Shown in pieces: positions 41,702 through 50,748 of a DNA stretch of 64,000 nucleotides. The translations under genes and the position numbers were made by a program. The stretch comes from Kalaharituber pfeilii. Lineage: Eukaryota; Ascomycota; Pezizomycetes; Pezizales; Pezizaceae. Under the pieces are notes generated by a model, which had not been told where the DNA came from, did no database searches, and worked only from the letters and a program-made list of their open reading frames with translations. The stretch spans positions 1 through 64,000 of the forward strand of contig WHUZ01000040.1 in the NCBI GenBank assembly GCA_015179045.1. Direction: 5' to 3'. Numbering within the stretch: position 1 is the stretch's first letter; each line of letters opens with the position of its first letter.

Positions 41702-44575
41702 CCATCTTCTGGCAGGTCCATATCTCCAAACAAATCCCCTAGCACTACTCGCGGTCGGTGCCTCGACCCCTCCATATCGCTTCTCTCATCGATCTCCATC
41801 CTCTCTCCTCCTTTTCTTGCCTTGAGGAAGCCCCCTAGCTCCAGCAGCTTCTTCTTCTCGTCCCAGTCTTCCGACAGAACTCCCGAGAACTTTACTCCAG
41901 CCTTCTTCTCAGTCTCCACCGCTTTCTCCTTCCCCTTCACCTCTACCACCTTTGCCGCCTTGCTTGGCTCCTCCTGCTTCTCCTTCATTGGAGTCTCCTC
42001 CACTCTCTCCCTCTTCTGACTCTGATTTGGAGTAACCGGTTTTGGTCGCTCTGGACAGATTCTTGCGATATGGCCCCACTTGCCACATGCATAACATGCC
42101 ATCTGGCCCTTCTGGAACCTGCATTCCCGCGCCAGATGCCCCTTCTTTCCGCACTTAAAGCAATTCGTCCCCTGGCTTCCCTGGCTGCCCAACTGCGTCC
42201 CTATTACCTGCGCTTGCTGACCTGCACCCAGCGGTCCGAAACTTATTCCCGGAGGAATGACCTGTCCCCCTGAGTACCCGTTATACCCCACCCCTCCCTT
42301 CCCCATCTGCTGCTGCTGCTGCCCTCCTACCCCCGCCGTTGCCGCCATGCTGGCGTAACTCACCCGCCCCTCCGCCTGCGTGTGCCCCCCTGGCTTATAT
42401 CTTTCTACCACTCTCTTCTGCCCCCTCCACACCAAACCTTTCTTCAACACCCTCACTGCCTCATCCGCATCCACCACCTCAAACTTGAGCTGCGAAACTC
42501 GCGGTTTCCCCATGGGTGGTACTACACCGAAGCGCACTGGTGGTCTGGACCCGAACTTGACGTCCGGGTTTTCCTCTTTCAACTTCTTCCTCATCACCTC
42601 TATATCTTCCCTTCCCTCCTCATAGTCAGCTCCCTTCATTACCAGCGGGACTGCATCCTTGTTGTGGACCTCTACTCTCACGAGATCCTCCCCAAAGATC
42701 AGGCACATCCATGCCCCAAACTTCTCCATCACTTCCTTCTGGCTCTCTTTCTCTCCGATGTCTATCAAGAAACCAAGTCCTCTCAAACTTGGAAGCTGCC
42801 GGGTTCCTCTCCACTCGTGCCACTCTCCACCCTCTCTCACCCTCCTCCTTCGCTGTTCCCTCCCACAGTGACTCACACCTCTTTATCAAAACATTTCTCT
42901 CCTCCACCCCCTCCTTTCCGAATGGTACTGCCGCCTTATGCACTGTCCTTAAAGTTCTCTTCCACAACTTCCTCCCCCTCACTATCGTCCAGTTCTCCCC
43001 TTCAATCCTCTTTTCCGCCTCCATTGCTGCCCTCTCTGCCTCCTCCTTCAACTTCTTCTCTTTCTCCTCTAGAGCTGCCACCTCTGCTTGTGAGCTCCCG
43101 GGTGTCTCCATCACCTGCGCTACCTCCTTCAATACCTCCGCCCTCCTCACCGTTGCCCTTCTTTCTTCTGTGATCTTCCTCTGGCTTTCCTCTTCCGCTT
43201 TCTTGCGCCTCTCCTCCTCCCTCTTCTTCTTCTTTTCCGTCTCTTCCTGCCACTTCCGGATCTCCCGGATTTCTGCTTCTCTCTTCCTCCTCTTCTCCTC
43301 TTCTGCCTTTTCCTCCTCTCTCTTCTTCTTTTCTTTTTCTAGCCTCCTCTCCTCCTTCCCTGAGGCCAGCCCCATTGCTACATGCATCTCTCTCACCATC
43401 CCCTCCAACTCTGTCATTCTTTCCTCCATCTCCGTTTCCTTTGCCCTTCTCTTCTGCCTCCATGCCTCTCTTGCCTCCTCCTTCCACCTCTTCACCTCCT
43501 TCTCTGTTATCTCCCACTTTCTCGTATACTCCAACACCTCCCCCCCCTCCATTTTCTTTCTCAACTCCTTCCATCCTCCCTCGAATATAGTCGTTCCCAA
43601 AATGGCCGCTACCTGCTGCCACGCTGCCTCCACTGCCTTCGCCTCTCCCTTCTTCCCCTTTTCTTTCAGTACTTCCCTCTTCTTGTCCAGTACTTGCACC
43701 GCATGCACTAGTGCTAATACTGTCTTTCCCTCCTTACCTAGCCCCTGCCCCTGCTCCTCCTCCTCACTTTGCTCTTCGTTCTCCTCCTCCTCTCCTCCCT
43801 CCTCTCCGCCCTCCTCCATCTCTTCGTCCGCTCCTCCCTCAGTCTCCCCCTTCTCCTTCCCTCTTTCCATCTCTTCTCTCTCTTCCTGCATTATCGGCAA
43901 GATTGGGGCTATCGGCTCAAAGTCTGGTTGTAAGTCTCCAATCTCCTCGATCTTCCTCCTCCTCCCCTGGCTCCTTCTGCTCCTCCCCTCACATGGTGAG
44001 GCACTCCTTTCTCTTTCTACCTCTTCCCTCCTCCCCCAGCTCATCATCACTCTCGTTGTTCTTGGGGTGACCTGTTGTTTCTTGAAAACCACTATAGGTC
44101 CCTTCTTCACCGTAATACATTCTCTGGTAGCATTTTCTAGGACTACTTCCTCCTTCTCGATCACAATCCCATCCTTCCCCTCCTCATACCTTCTAAACAT
44201 CGCTGCATCTGCACTCCAGTGTCTGACTACTGCTGCTACTTCTCCAATCCCGGTCAAACTTCTAGTTTTTACCTGCATCACTTCCGGTACCCCCCTTCTT
44301 TGCGCTACTGCAATAGCATCCTTTCTCAACTGCTCGATCATATCGAGCTGCCCATCATACTCCCCGCCCTTTCTCCATGCTCTTCGTACCCTTTCTGCCA
44401 CCGTAATTACATCCCCCGCCTCCCCTACCCTTGCTAACCACCAATCCTTCCTTTCCCATGTGTGGATCTCATCCACACACCATACCTCGTTTCTGTCCAT
44501 TATATAAACCTCCCCCATCCATCCATCTCCTACTGGTCCTAGGAATTCCATTCCCTGTACTATTTCTTCCGACAT
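41659..44575 (-). pseudogene. LINE B ORF1 (gag-like), one frameshift
   Basis: The first frame starts at ATG 44575 (MSEEIVQGMEFLGPVGDGWM) and runs 649 codons: a globular start, a Glu-rich hinge (about residues 230-290) and a long charged coiled region (about residues 320-530). A second frame, 42876-41659, continues from the region GLGFLIDIGEKESQKEVMEK, through VEVHNKDAVPLVMKGADY, to two zinc knuckles CFKCGKKGHLARECRF and CYACGKWGHIARICPE, ending at a TGA. The frames overlap by about 250 bp, and homology-like content switches near 42780. One protein of about 980 residues broken by a 1-base frameshift is most likely. Programmed frameshifting is possible but unsupported. ORF1 proteins bind LINE RNA in ribonucleoprotein particles. 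Confidence 0.82.
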
Positions 44576-44985
44576 TCTTTCTGTTTCCTTGACTTATTTC
44601 CGTTTCTGAAACCTGCCGCTTGTATCACTACCCTATATGGTATGTCGCCGCTGATCGCGCCTTGCTGTATTCGGCAGGTGTTGCCTGTTCTTAGCCGCTA
44701 TTCCCTTTCCGGTTTAAATCGATGTCAGTCAGCACCACCGGGGCTGTGCTAGCACCAATTAGGTGCAACTGCCCCTATTCTTCAAAATTGTGTAGGGACT
44801 CTTCAGAAAAACTCTGAAAACTTGACCTTGGGGAAACGACTCGCAATCTTCTGAATTCTGTACAATGAAGGTGATATTCTTTCTCGGGCGGTCCCGAGCT
44901 TCGCTTTGATGTAACTTACGTCCTCTGGATGTGCCCGGAAGGTTGTCTTCTTCCAAGCGCTCGTTCTGTAGAAGTAGTTGTCGCG
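44576..44985 (-). promoter_or_regulatory. LINE B 5' leader
   Basis: The 410 bp between the duplication and the ORF1 ATG would hold the internal promoter in a LINE. A minus-strand frame at 45088-44759 overlaps it but begins in the LTR outside the element, so I do not treat it as an ORF. No specific motif was identified. Confidence 0.5.
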
Positions 44986-45111
44986 ACCGACCCGCTGGAG
45001 GCCTATATATATATAGAGGCCTAAACGGCCCTATACGAAGGTCACGTTGTCCTAAGTTACACCTACATTTCGCTCCTATCACAGACACCGTAATATTACA
45101 ACGCTTCCTCT

Positions 45112-45158
45112 CTTACCCTTTACCTTTTACCTTTTACTTTTACCTTTTACCTTTACCC
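45112..45158. repeat. Pyrimidine microsatellite, TTTTACC units
   Basis: Repeated TTACCTTTTACC with length variation. It lies just beyond the LTR right part. 45160-45330 holds no gene. Confidence 0.8.
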
Positions 45159-45332
45159 TACAAGTTCTTGTGGGGACCCGAATAGGGAATTGTTGTTTCA
45201 GGAAACAGGACAGTAGATTAGCGCGGACGAAACTCTATAAAATGAGGATCTAGAGGAGAAAAGCTCCGGGGAGGGGACAAGGAAATAAAGACACATCAAC
45301 AGTTCTCGCCTTCAACCCTTTTAAGTTACTCG

Positions 45333-45465
45333 CTTGCACATGTTCTGGCCTACCGACGAACATTGCGGTTCGCGAACCGGCCAGGCCCATTCGCGAATCG
45401 GCCAATTCGTCGGTGGGCTGGCTGATTCGCGAATGGGCCAGCCCACCGACGAACACTGGTTTAGT
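45333..45465. repeat. Palindrome-rich element, copy 1
   Basis: Three ATTCGCGAAT-type palindromes and one GGTTCGCGAACC lie between CCTACCGACGAAC and CCCACCGACGAAC. The same TTCGTCGGTGGGC motif occurs at the end of the block at 46880-47005. No ORF. Confidence 0.65.
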
Positions 45466-45469
45466 ACAA

Positions 45470-45925
45470 GTACCACTAGGTACCTCTACGTACTACCAGT
45501 GATTGAGTATAGAGAAACATTCTGCTACCAGCGTTAATTGATAAGCCAGTTACTGTGTGCTAGCACAGCCCTATTGCCACTGACAAGTTGCCACCTACAA
45601 GTTGCCACTTGAAGGTTGCTGTCGGTGATAAGTTGCTACTTCTTACCCACATACTAGAAGATAATACAGACAGTTTAATTAATAATTCACTACGCTTCTA
45701 GACTGCTATAGTTAAGAATACCAATTTGTAATCATAACTTAATTATTGTTAACCGAAACACTAGAAGAAAATTACTAAATATGCTTCTAGTATTCTTCTT
45801 ACTCTAAGCGAAATTTTGGAGTGTTATCTTCATAGGTAGAGATTTCCGGAATCCTCCGCCATTCTGGTATTATATTGTGGCAGTAACAGGGATTGCGTTG
45901 ATGCCAAGAATGAAAAGTTTGGTGG
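45470..45925. other. No recognisable gene
   Basis: AT-rich sequence with a repeated AAGTTGCCACCTACAAG-like motif near 45585-45640. Nothing else supported. Confidence 0.45.
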
Positions 45926-45929
45926 TTGT

Positions 45930-46150
45930 ATTACCAGAAACCGTAGATAATAAGAGCCCTGCAAGTGCCAAGTACCCACTTTAAGCAACCTCATCATGAT
46001 AAAACCTGTCAAAGCAAAATTTCATGTTCTTGTCTAGGTACCTGTTCTTCTCTTTGTTGTACATGCATATGTCAAAAGGTTAAATGTTCTTATTCTTGTA
46101 ATAAAAGCAATGCTGGTCAATGTACCAACCAGGAGAATGAGAGTGAACAT
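45930..46150 (+). pseudogene. Cys-rich C-terminal fragment, transposon-like
   Basis: A plus-strand frame reads KISCSCLGTCSSLCCTCICQ then KVKCSYSCNKSNAGQCTNQE. This C-x-C...C-x-C...C pattern resembles the cysteine-rich tails of some fungal transposon integrase-type proteins. That is a recollection of pattern only. It is cut off by the LINE A derivative that follows. Confidence 0.35.
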
Positions 46151-46164
46151 AGTGATGTATATTT

Positions 46165-46545
46165 AGGGAAGGTCCGGAAATGGTTGGAGTCCGGGAATGA
46201 TAGGCTATGCAAGACCGTGGGGATAAGGTGGCTGAGACGAAAGACCGCGCTACTGGAAGAAGGAAAAATGACCAGCTCGGTCGTGGTGTACTTGGAGGAA
46301 GCGACGGGCGTAGACAGAGTTAGGTTAGGTGGGAAATAGTTGAGGACCACTCAATACGAGCCGGACAGATCTGCAGACGGAGGAAATAGGCTGTATTGAC
46401 CAGTGTGTACATTATACCCGCACCATGTATGAGTATTGCGGGCACCACATGTATTTAGTGACGGTTAATTTTCTTTCTTTAATAAATACCTCGCCATAGC
46501 CCATACTGCGGCATGCGAGTAATGATATAAAAAAAAAAAAAAAAG
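46165..46545 (+). mobile_element. LINE A derivative: ORF1 fragment joined to 3' tail, third copy
   Basis: The frame VRKWLESGNDRLCKTVGIRW ... SSVVVYLEEATG ... VDRVRLGGK leads, after one stop, to QYEPDRSADG. It is followed within about 150 bp by CCTCGCCATAGCCCATACTG, CGGCATGCGAGTAATGATAT and an A run. No clear target duplication. Confidence 0.78.
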
Positions 46546-46650
46546 TACTATTGTTTGTACATAGATGACTGCATAGGGGGATAGGAGACTGTGGAAATTG
46601 CTTAGCTGGCTGTATGATAGATCACTATTACATTAAATCATAAGCGAGTA

Positions 46651-46828
46651 CATAGGGGGGGGGAGAGAACGTTGGCGGAGGTGATGGATTGGGCGGCGGA
46701 GTAACCGGTCATATTTTCACTTTATCTCCTTATCTGTTACTTATTTTTCCGTTGATTATCATTCATGTATCTAAACCCTCGCCATAGCCTGCAAGGCGGC
46801 ATGCGAGTAATGATATATAAAAAAAGAA
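46651..46828 (+). mobile_element. LINE A 5'-truncated copy
   Basis: 3' UTR and hairpin CCTCGCCATAGCCTGCAAGG with a short interrupted A tail. The 11-bp duplication ATAAGCGAGTA is at 46640-46650 and 46829-46839. Confidence 0.85.
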
Positions 46829-46879
46829 ATAAGCGAGTATATATATTACATATAGGTACATCGAGGTACATTCATGTTC

Positions 46880-47005
46880 GCCGCTGGGCCAGGTGTTCGT
46901 GGCTGGGCTGGCCCCGTGAAAAACACCATATGTTTTTCACGGGGCCGGCCGGTTCACGAATCGGCTGGCCGGTTCGCGAACCGGAAAATGTTCGTCGGTG
47001 GGCCA
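46880..47005. repeat. Palindrome-rich element, copy 2, with a perfect hairpin
   Basis: GGCCCCGTGAAAAAC and its exact complement are separated by 7 bp (about 46909-46945), a 15-bp perfect stem. GGTTCGCGAACCGG and TTCGTCGGTGGGCCAGAAC link it to the block at 45333. No coding potential. Confidence 0.65.
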
Positions 47006-47007
47006 GA

Positions 47008-47455
47008 ACACACAAATGGATATGGATGACGAAGTACCCAATACTCCAACATTGGGATCCCTATCACCAGACCCTCCGGGATCGGCGACAACTACCCAAG
47101 ATACTATACGAGCCCTCCAGCTACAATCATAGAGCTAGAACGAAAAGCAGCACTCTTGAATGCGGCAACCCCTGCAGCCACCGGCAACCCCGCCAGCCAC
47201 AAGAGTACCGGCAAGCTCGGAAGCAGACAACTTAGACACTGGAATTAGTAAGGAGGAAAACGAGGCGGCCTCCTGAGAACATATTTATCTGAGCATGAAC
47301 CTACAGGCAAGATCAGAAAGAGCAGAAGTCCTGCAGGTGCTCCTATAGTATTTGTGCACAAAAAAGATGGTTCATTACGCCTTTGTGTTGATTATAGAGG
47401 CCTCAATAAGTTGACAAGGTCCCATCGATATCCACTCCCACTGATGAGTGAGCTC
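47008..47455 (+). pseudogene. Gypsy gag start and reverse transcriptase fragment
   Basis: ATG 47010 gives MDMDDEVPNTPTLGSLSPDP then ATTTQDTIRALQLQ, a gag-like start that shifts frame near 47128 into IIELERKAALLNAATPAATG. After a break, from about 47310, [20 protein letters not shown] then [19 protein letters not shown] is the conserved start of a Gypsy reverse transcriptase. It stops at 47456. The protease and most of RT are missing. Confidence 0.8.
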
Positions 47456-47462
47456 TAGACTC

Positions 47463-47563
47463 AGCGTATATTAAAGTTGTTGCAGTTAAAAGCTCGTAGT
47501 TGAACCTTGGACCTGGCCGGCCGGTCCGCCTCACCGCATGCACTAGGTTAGCCGGATCTTTCC
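47463..47563 (+). rRNA. 18S rRNA gene fragment (V4 region), about 100 bp, non-functional
   Basis: AGCGTATATTAAAGTTGTTG, CAGTTAAAAGCTCGTAGTTG, AACCTTGG and GGCCGGTCCGCCTCACCGCA follow the conserved eukaryotic small-subunit rRNA sequence upstream of and into V4. AAAAGC replaces the usual AAAAAGC. It is isolated within retrotransposon fragments and is not part of an rDNA unit. Confidence 0.85.
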
Positions 47564-47684
47564 TAATAAGGCCAGGAAGAATAAGGGAAACGAAATTCAT
47601 TATGGAATGCGAATACTACTAGTACTATCGGAACATCAAACGTTTTAGTCACTAGAAGTCTTATTCACTGCACTCGGTTAACAA

Positions 47685-47768
47685 AAGATGACATCAAAAG
47701 AACTCAATGTAAGCTCTGGTACGTCGACTCTGGTACTTCAGATCACATCTGTATGTTCCGGATCCAGG

Positions 47769-47801
<33 letters not shown>

Positions 47802-48060
47802 TCACGTGACCCCGCGCGCAGCTGCTCGCCAAGGCAGGGCACCGGATCTAGGCTGCAATCTCGTCTCAGTTGGTAAATGTATGAAAGCCAAATGCAAGCT
47901 TCTATTCAATGACAATAACTACGAGATCATAGACAAAAGGACACCTCAGTACACGCCACCACCGTATCCAAGAATAAATTGTTTAAACTCAAAGCTACTA
48001 TTTTTCGTCTCTCGCAAGCGACAATATCAAAATCGAAATCGACCTGCTATCCTGTATCTG
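47685..48060 (+). pseudogene. Copia-type protease fragment
   Basis: Reads WYVDSGTSDHICMF (Copia protease DSG motif), then after a LINE B tail CNLVSVGKCMKAKCKLLFND and YEIIDKRT, the conserved segment downstream of the Copia protease. The frame loses resemblance after about 47945. Confidence 0.7.
47771..47841 (-). mobile_element. LINE B 3' tail
   Basis: A 30-base T run, then TCACGTGACCCCGCGCGCAG, CTGCTCGCCAAGGCAGGG. Duplication CCGGATCCAGGCT (47758-47770) and CCGGATCTAGGCT (47842-47854), one mismatch. Confidence 0.92.
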
Positions 48061-48075
48061 TCAACATGTCAAGGG

Positions 48076-48136
48076 CGCCCTGCCATGGTGAACAGCTACA
48101 AGCGGGGTCACGTGAAAAAAAAAAAAAAAAAAAAAA
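48076..48136 (+). mobile_element. LINE B 3' tail
   Basis: CGCCCTGCCATGGTGAACAG, CTACAAGCGGGGTCACGTGA and poly-A. Duplication ACATGTCAAGGG at 48064-48075 and 48137-48148. Confidence 0.92.
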
Positions 48137-48249
48137 ACATGTCAAGGGAATCTACAGAAACGGCGGTTCAACCTATATCCACATCAGCTCAGTCTGCTCC
48201 CTTGCAGTTAAATTTATGGTACTGAGGGCTCAAAAGTAATACCATTTTG

Positions 48250-48774
48250 CCGGAGAATTGTGTGTCACTCAAGCAATACTTGAGAATCTACTGCCATGAT
48301 CGCCAGAAACGTTGGGTACAATGGCTATCACTAGCCGAATTCGCATACAACTCCACAACAAGCACACATGGATACAGTCCATTCCGCAGCCTATATGGGT
48401 TCGACCCACGTACCATTCATGTCAATGGTGATTATTATATGCCAGCCCAGCAGCTGAAGAATGGATTGAATGCATGACTGCAGTACACAGCCAAATTCAC
48501 CAAACCCTCAAGCAGATCAATGACAAGCGCTCTGCACTCTACATTGACAAGTCTCGCCAATTCCAAGTTGGAGACCAAGTATGGGTGGACCGCCTGATAT
48601 ATCCTTATCCAGCAAATACATCGGCCCCCATACTGTTACCCGACGAATCAGCCGGCATCCATATGAGTTGAATATTCCTAGAAGGCTGCGCCTACACAAG
48701 GTGATATACTTCACTATTGAAGCCTTTTAAAAATAGAGTGCAAGCACAGGTTGATCCATCATCCACAAGTGACA

Positions 48775-48805
<31 letters not shown>

Positions 48806-49016
48806 GGACCCACCATATGAGGTGGATTGTATTGTTGGTAGCAGATGCACTAAAGGAGACGTAAAGTACCGAGTCCACTGGAAAGATTATGGTGCCGAAT
48901 CTGACGCATGGGAATCATTCGATGATCTACAAGCTCCTTTAGTAGTGCAAGAAATTATTAAATTTCACAATGAGCATCCAAGAAAGCCAATGGATCGAAG
49001 AGTTGACAATTGAACT
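48250..49016 (+). pseudogene. Gypsy integrase C-terminus with chromodomain (chromovirus)
   Basis: LKQYLRIYCHDRQKRWVQWL and AEFAYNSTTSTHGYSPFRSL are the end of a Gypsy integrase core. DKSRQFQVGDQVWVD is the GPY/F-type region. DCIVGSRCTKGDVKYRVHWK then DYGAESDAWESFDDL is a chromodomain, preceded by a (GAT)n run encoding Asp. Frames shift at about 48475 and 48690. It is followed by the putative polypurine tract (AAGAACGGGGG) and an LTR at 49197, so this is the 3' end of a chromovirus on the plus strand. Confidence 0.88.
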
Positions 49017-49211
49017 GAGCCGACACCCTCCTCGCCCATGAAGTGTTTTTTCCGACAGGGTTTTTTTTTTCCCATGGAGGTTTAACGGTAGCGCAATGTG
49101 ATGATACAGGCCCCTGCAGGACATACAGAAATGCTACCCTATAAGGGAATGAAGTGAAGGTCTGATGAGGACGTCAGCCATAAGAACGGGGGTAATGTCA
49201 GGGTGACGAAC

Positions 49212-49537
49212 TAGTGAGCGGCACGAGCCGAGCCAGCTCGAGCCAAGATCATGCTAGTGTTTTTCTTGACAGCTCGCTAAAATGCTTAGCCAGTGCAAGG
49301 TTTCATAAAATTGTAAATACCTAATATAGTAATAATTAGAGACTTGGAGCTCATTTTGACCTACCAACAACTTCGAAATGCACAATTTACCTGATAATAG
49401 TGAGAAAGATGAAAATTTAGCTTAGTTTAGTTTAGTTTGTCAATATTATGTATATAATCAATCCAGGCTCGAGCTCATGCCAGGCCAGCTCGAGCTCACC
49501 CTCCAGCTCGGCTCGAGCTAGCTCGTGCCGCTCACTA
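49212..49537 (+). mobile_element. hAT MITE, copy 3
   Basis: Termini TAGTGAGCGGCACGAGCC and complement. The duplication is GACCGAAC on the right (49538-49545) and GACGAAC on the left (one base lost). The homologous LTR at 37751 shows GACCAAAC once without the element: a paralogous empty site. Confidence 0.9.
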
Positions 49538-49734
49538 GACCGAACAAAGTATCAATGATGCCATGATGATGATGAGAGATGACGCATGGTAATGATGCCA
49601 TTCATAGGTATCCATGATGCCATCCATGATGATGAGAGTGAAGCTTGCTAATTAGCACTTGATGTTAAATAGAATAATGCAATAACCGACACGCTGGAGG
49701 CCTATATATATAGAGGCCTAAATGGCCCTATGAC

Positions 49735-49862
49735 TAAGAGTCCGCGGGTAATACATGTAATTAGGACGATGTTATTCTTTCTTTCTTTCTTTTGATAAAA
49801 CCCTCGCCATAGCCCGTGGGGCGGCAAGCGAGTATTGATATAAAAAAAAAAAAAAAAAAAAA
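49735..49862 (+). mobile_element. LINE A 5'-truncated copy in the LTR
   Basis: CCTCGCCATAGCCCGTGGGG, CGGCAAGCGAGTATTGATAT and a 22-base A run interrupt the LTR between GGCCCTATG and GCAAAGGTCAAG. The homologous LTR at about 45032 is continuous here. Confidence 0.85.
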
Positions 49863-49939
49863 ATGCAAAGGTCAAGTTCCAAGCGTTGTCCAAAGTTACA
49901 CCTACATAAGTTACACCTACATTTCGCTGCTATCGCAGA

Positions 49940-50410
49940 CACCGTAATAGGGACTGGACGTGGCAGTAATGTGGGTCAAGGCACACAAGGGGGCGACAAG
50001 CAACGAAAAAGCCGACAAGGCAGCCAAGATTGGAGCCCTACTCCAGTACTAGGACGAATGGGTTATAGAGGCCGGACTGCGAGGCACTACGAGCAGAAGA
50101 GAGGAATCGACTGGACCTGAGCTATTGTCCACTCCAACGCCTAGAGTAGGCCTTTGTTTCTTTTCCTTTTCCTCACGCAATTATTTCTTTTACTTCTTTT
50201 TCATTTCTTTACTACAGAAGATGACGGATAGAAGACATGCAACATCTTACTTTTGTTCTTCCTCTATATATCTTACATGTACCTAAAACCTCGCCATAGC
50301 CCATAGGGCGGCACGCGAGTAATGAAAAAAAAAAAAAAAAAAAAAAAAACTCCAACGCCTAGGAAGACTGACGGCCACCCTAGGTGGACTAATGGGGGAA
50401 AAAGGGTGGG
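49940..50410 (+). pseudogene. LINE RNase H C-terminal fragment
   Basis: VAVMWVKAHKGATSNEKADK is the RNase H His/Asp end of a LINE ORF2, then RGTTSREESTGPELLSTPTP. The frame is interrupted by a LINE A copy at 50145 and resumes at about 50349 (TPRKTDGHPRWT). It is from a different LINE family than the 7.1-kb element. Confidence 0.65.
50145..50348 (+). mobile_element. LINE A 5'-truncated copy, 204 bp
   Basis: 3' UTR, CCTCGCCATAGCCCATAGGG, CGGCACGCGAGTAATG and about 26 A. The 14-bp duplication ACTCCAACGCCTAG is at 50131-50144 and 50349-50362. Confidence 0.93.
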
Positions 50411-50413
50411 ACG

Positions 50414-50748
50414 TAGTGAGCGGCACGAGCCGAGCCAGCTCGAGCTCAAACGAGCCAAGATCATGCTTGTGTTTTTCTTGACAGCTCGCTAAAATGCTTA
50501 GCCAGTGCAAGGTTTCATAAACTGTAAATACCTCATATAGTAATAATTAGAGACTTGGAGCTCATTCTGACCTACCAACAACTTCGAAATGCACAATTTA
50601 GCTGATAGTAGTGAGAAAGATGAAAATTTAGCTTAGTTTAGTTTAGTTTGTCAATATTATGTATATAATCAATCCAGGCTCGAGCTCATGCCACGCCAGC
50701 TCGAGCTCACCCTCCAGCTCGGCTCGAGCTAGCTCGTGCCGCTCACTA
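50414..50748 (+). mobile_element. hAT MITE, copy 4
   Basis: 335 bp with the same termini as the other copies. The flanking 8-mers (GTGGGACG and CAGCGGTT) do not match, so one side was probably rearranged or the copy is a recombination product. Confidence 0.85.

Larger units (their letters stand above)
37908..44985 (-). mobile_element. Nearly complete Tad-like LINE (family B), 7.1 kb
   Basis: The element runs on the minus strand from 44985 to a T run at 37908 and is flanked by the 14-bp duplication ACCGACCCGCTGGA (37894-37907 and 44986-44999). Order: a 410-bp leader, ORF1 with a coiled region and two CCHC knuckles, ORF2 with endonuclease, reverse transcriptase, RNase H and a Cys/His end, then about 180 bp of 3' UTR ending CCCTGCCATGGCCACGTGCT, ACAAGCGGGGTTATGTGATT and poly-A. 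The minus strand is purine-rich and GC-rich with no sign of RIP. The ORFs contain a few frameshifts but almost no stops, suggesting a young copy. Confidence 0.95.
37742..45110 (+). mobile_element. Chromovirus-type LTR split by the full-length LINE B
   Basis: TGTCAGGGTGACCAAAC at 37742 and the following 165 bp match 49197 onward. The match resumes at 44986 with GGAGGCCTATATATATA to CACAGACACCGTAATA (about 45100). A purine-rich tract (CCAGGAGAGGAGGAT) immediately precedes it, as for a 3' LTR. This copy lacks the hAT MITE present in the 49-kb copy and so shows that empty site (GACCAAAC at 37751). The right boundary is approximate. Confidence 0.75.
49197..49955 (+). mobile_element. Chromovirus LTR carrying a hAT MITE and a LINE A copy
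   Basis: TGTCAGGGTGAC at 49197 follows a purine tract. The sequence matches 37742 onward, including AGCTTGCTAATTAGCACTTG and GAGGCCTATATATATAG. It loses similarity after CAGACACCGTAATA near 49950, so the right end may be truncated. Confidence 0.78.

Noticed and set aside
40161..41825. 554-codon plus-strand open frame, and other long plus-strand frames over 38.1-44.5 kb
   Set aside because: They lie opposite the LINE B ORFs, whose minus strand has all the RT, RNase H and zinc-knuckle motifs. The plus frames are Ser/Pro/Leu-rich mirrors of a purine-rich coding strand.
44759..45088. 109-codon minus-strand frame as an extra LINE ORF
   Set aside because: It starts outside the LINE, in the LTR beyond the 14-bp duplication, and has no recognisable domain.
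47771..47800. Long T or A runs as transcription terminators
   Set aside because: Nearly all such runs abut a LINE A or B 3' hairpin, and most are bounded by target duplications, so they are poly-A tails of retrotransposed copies.
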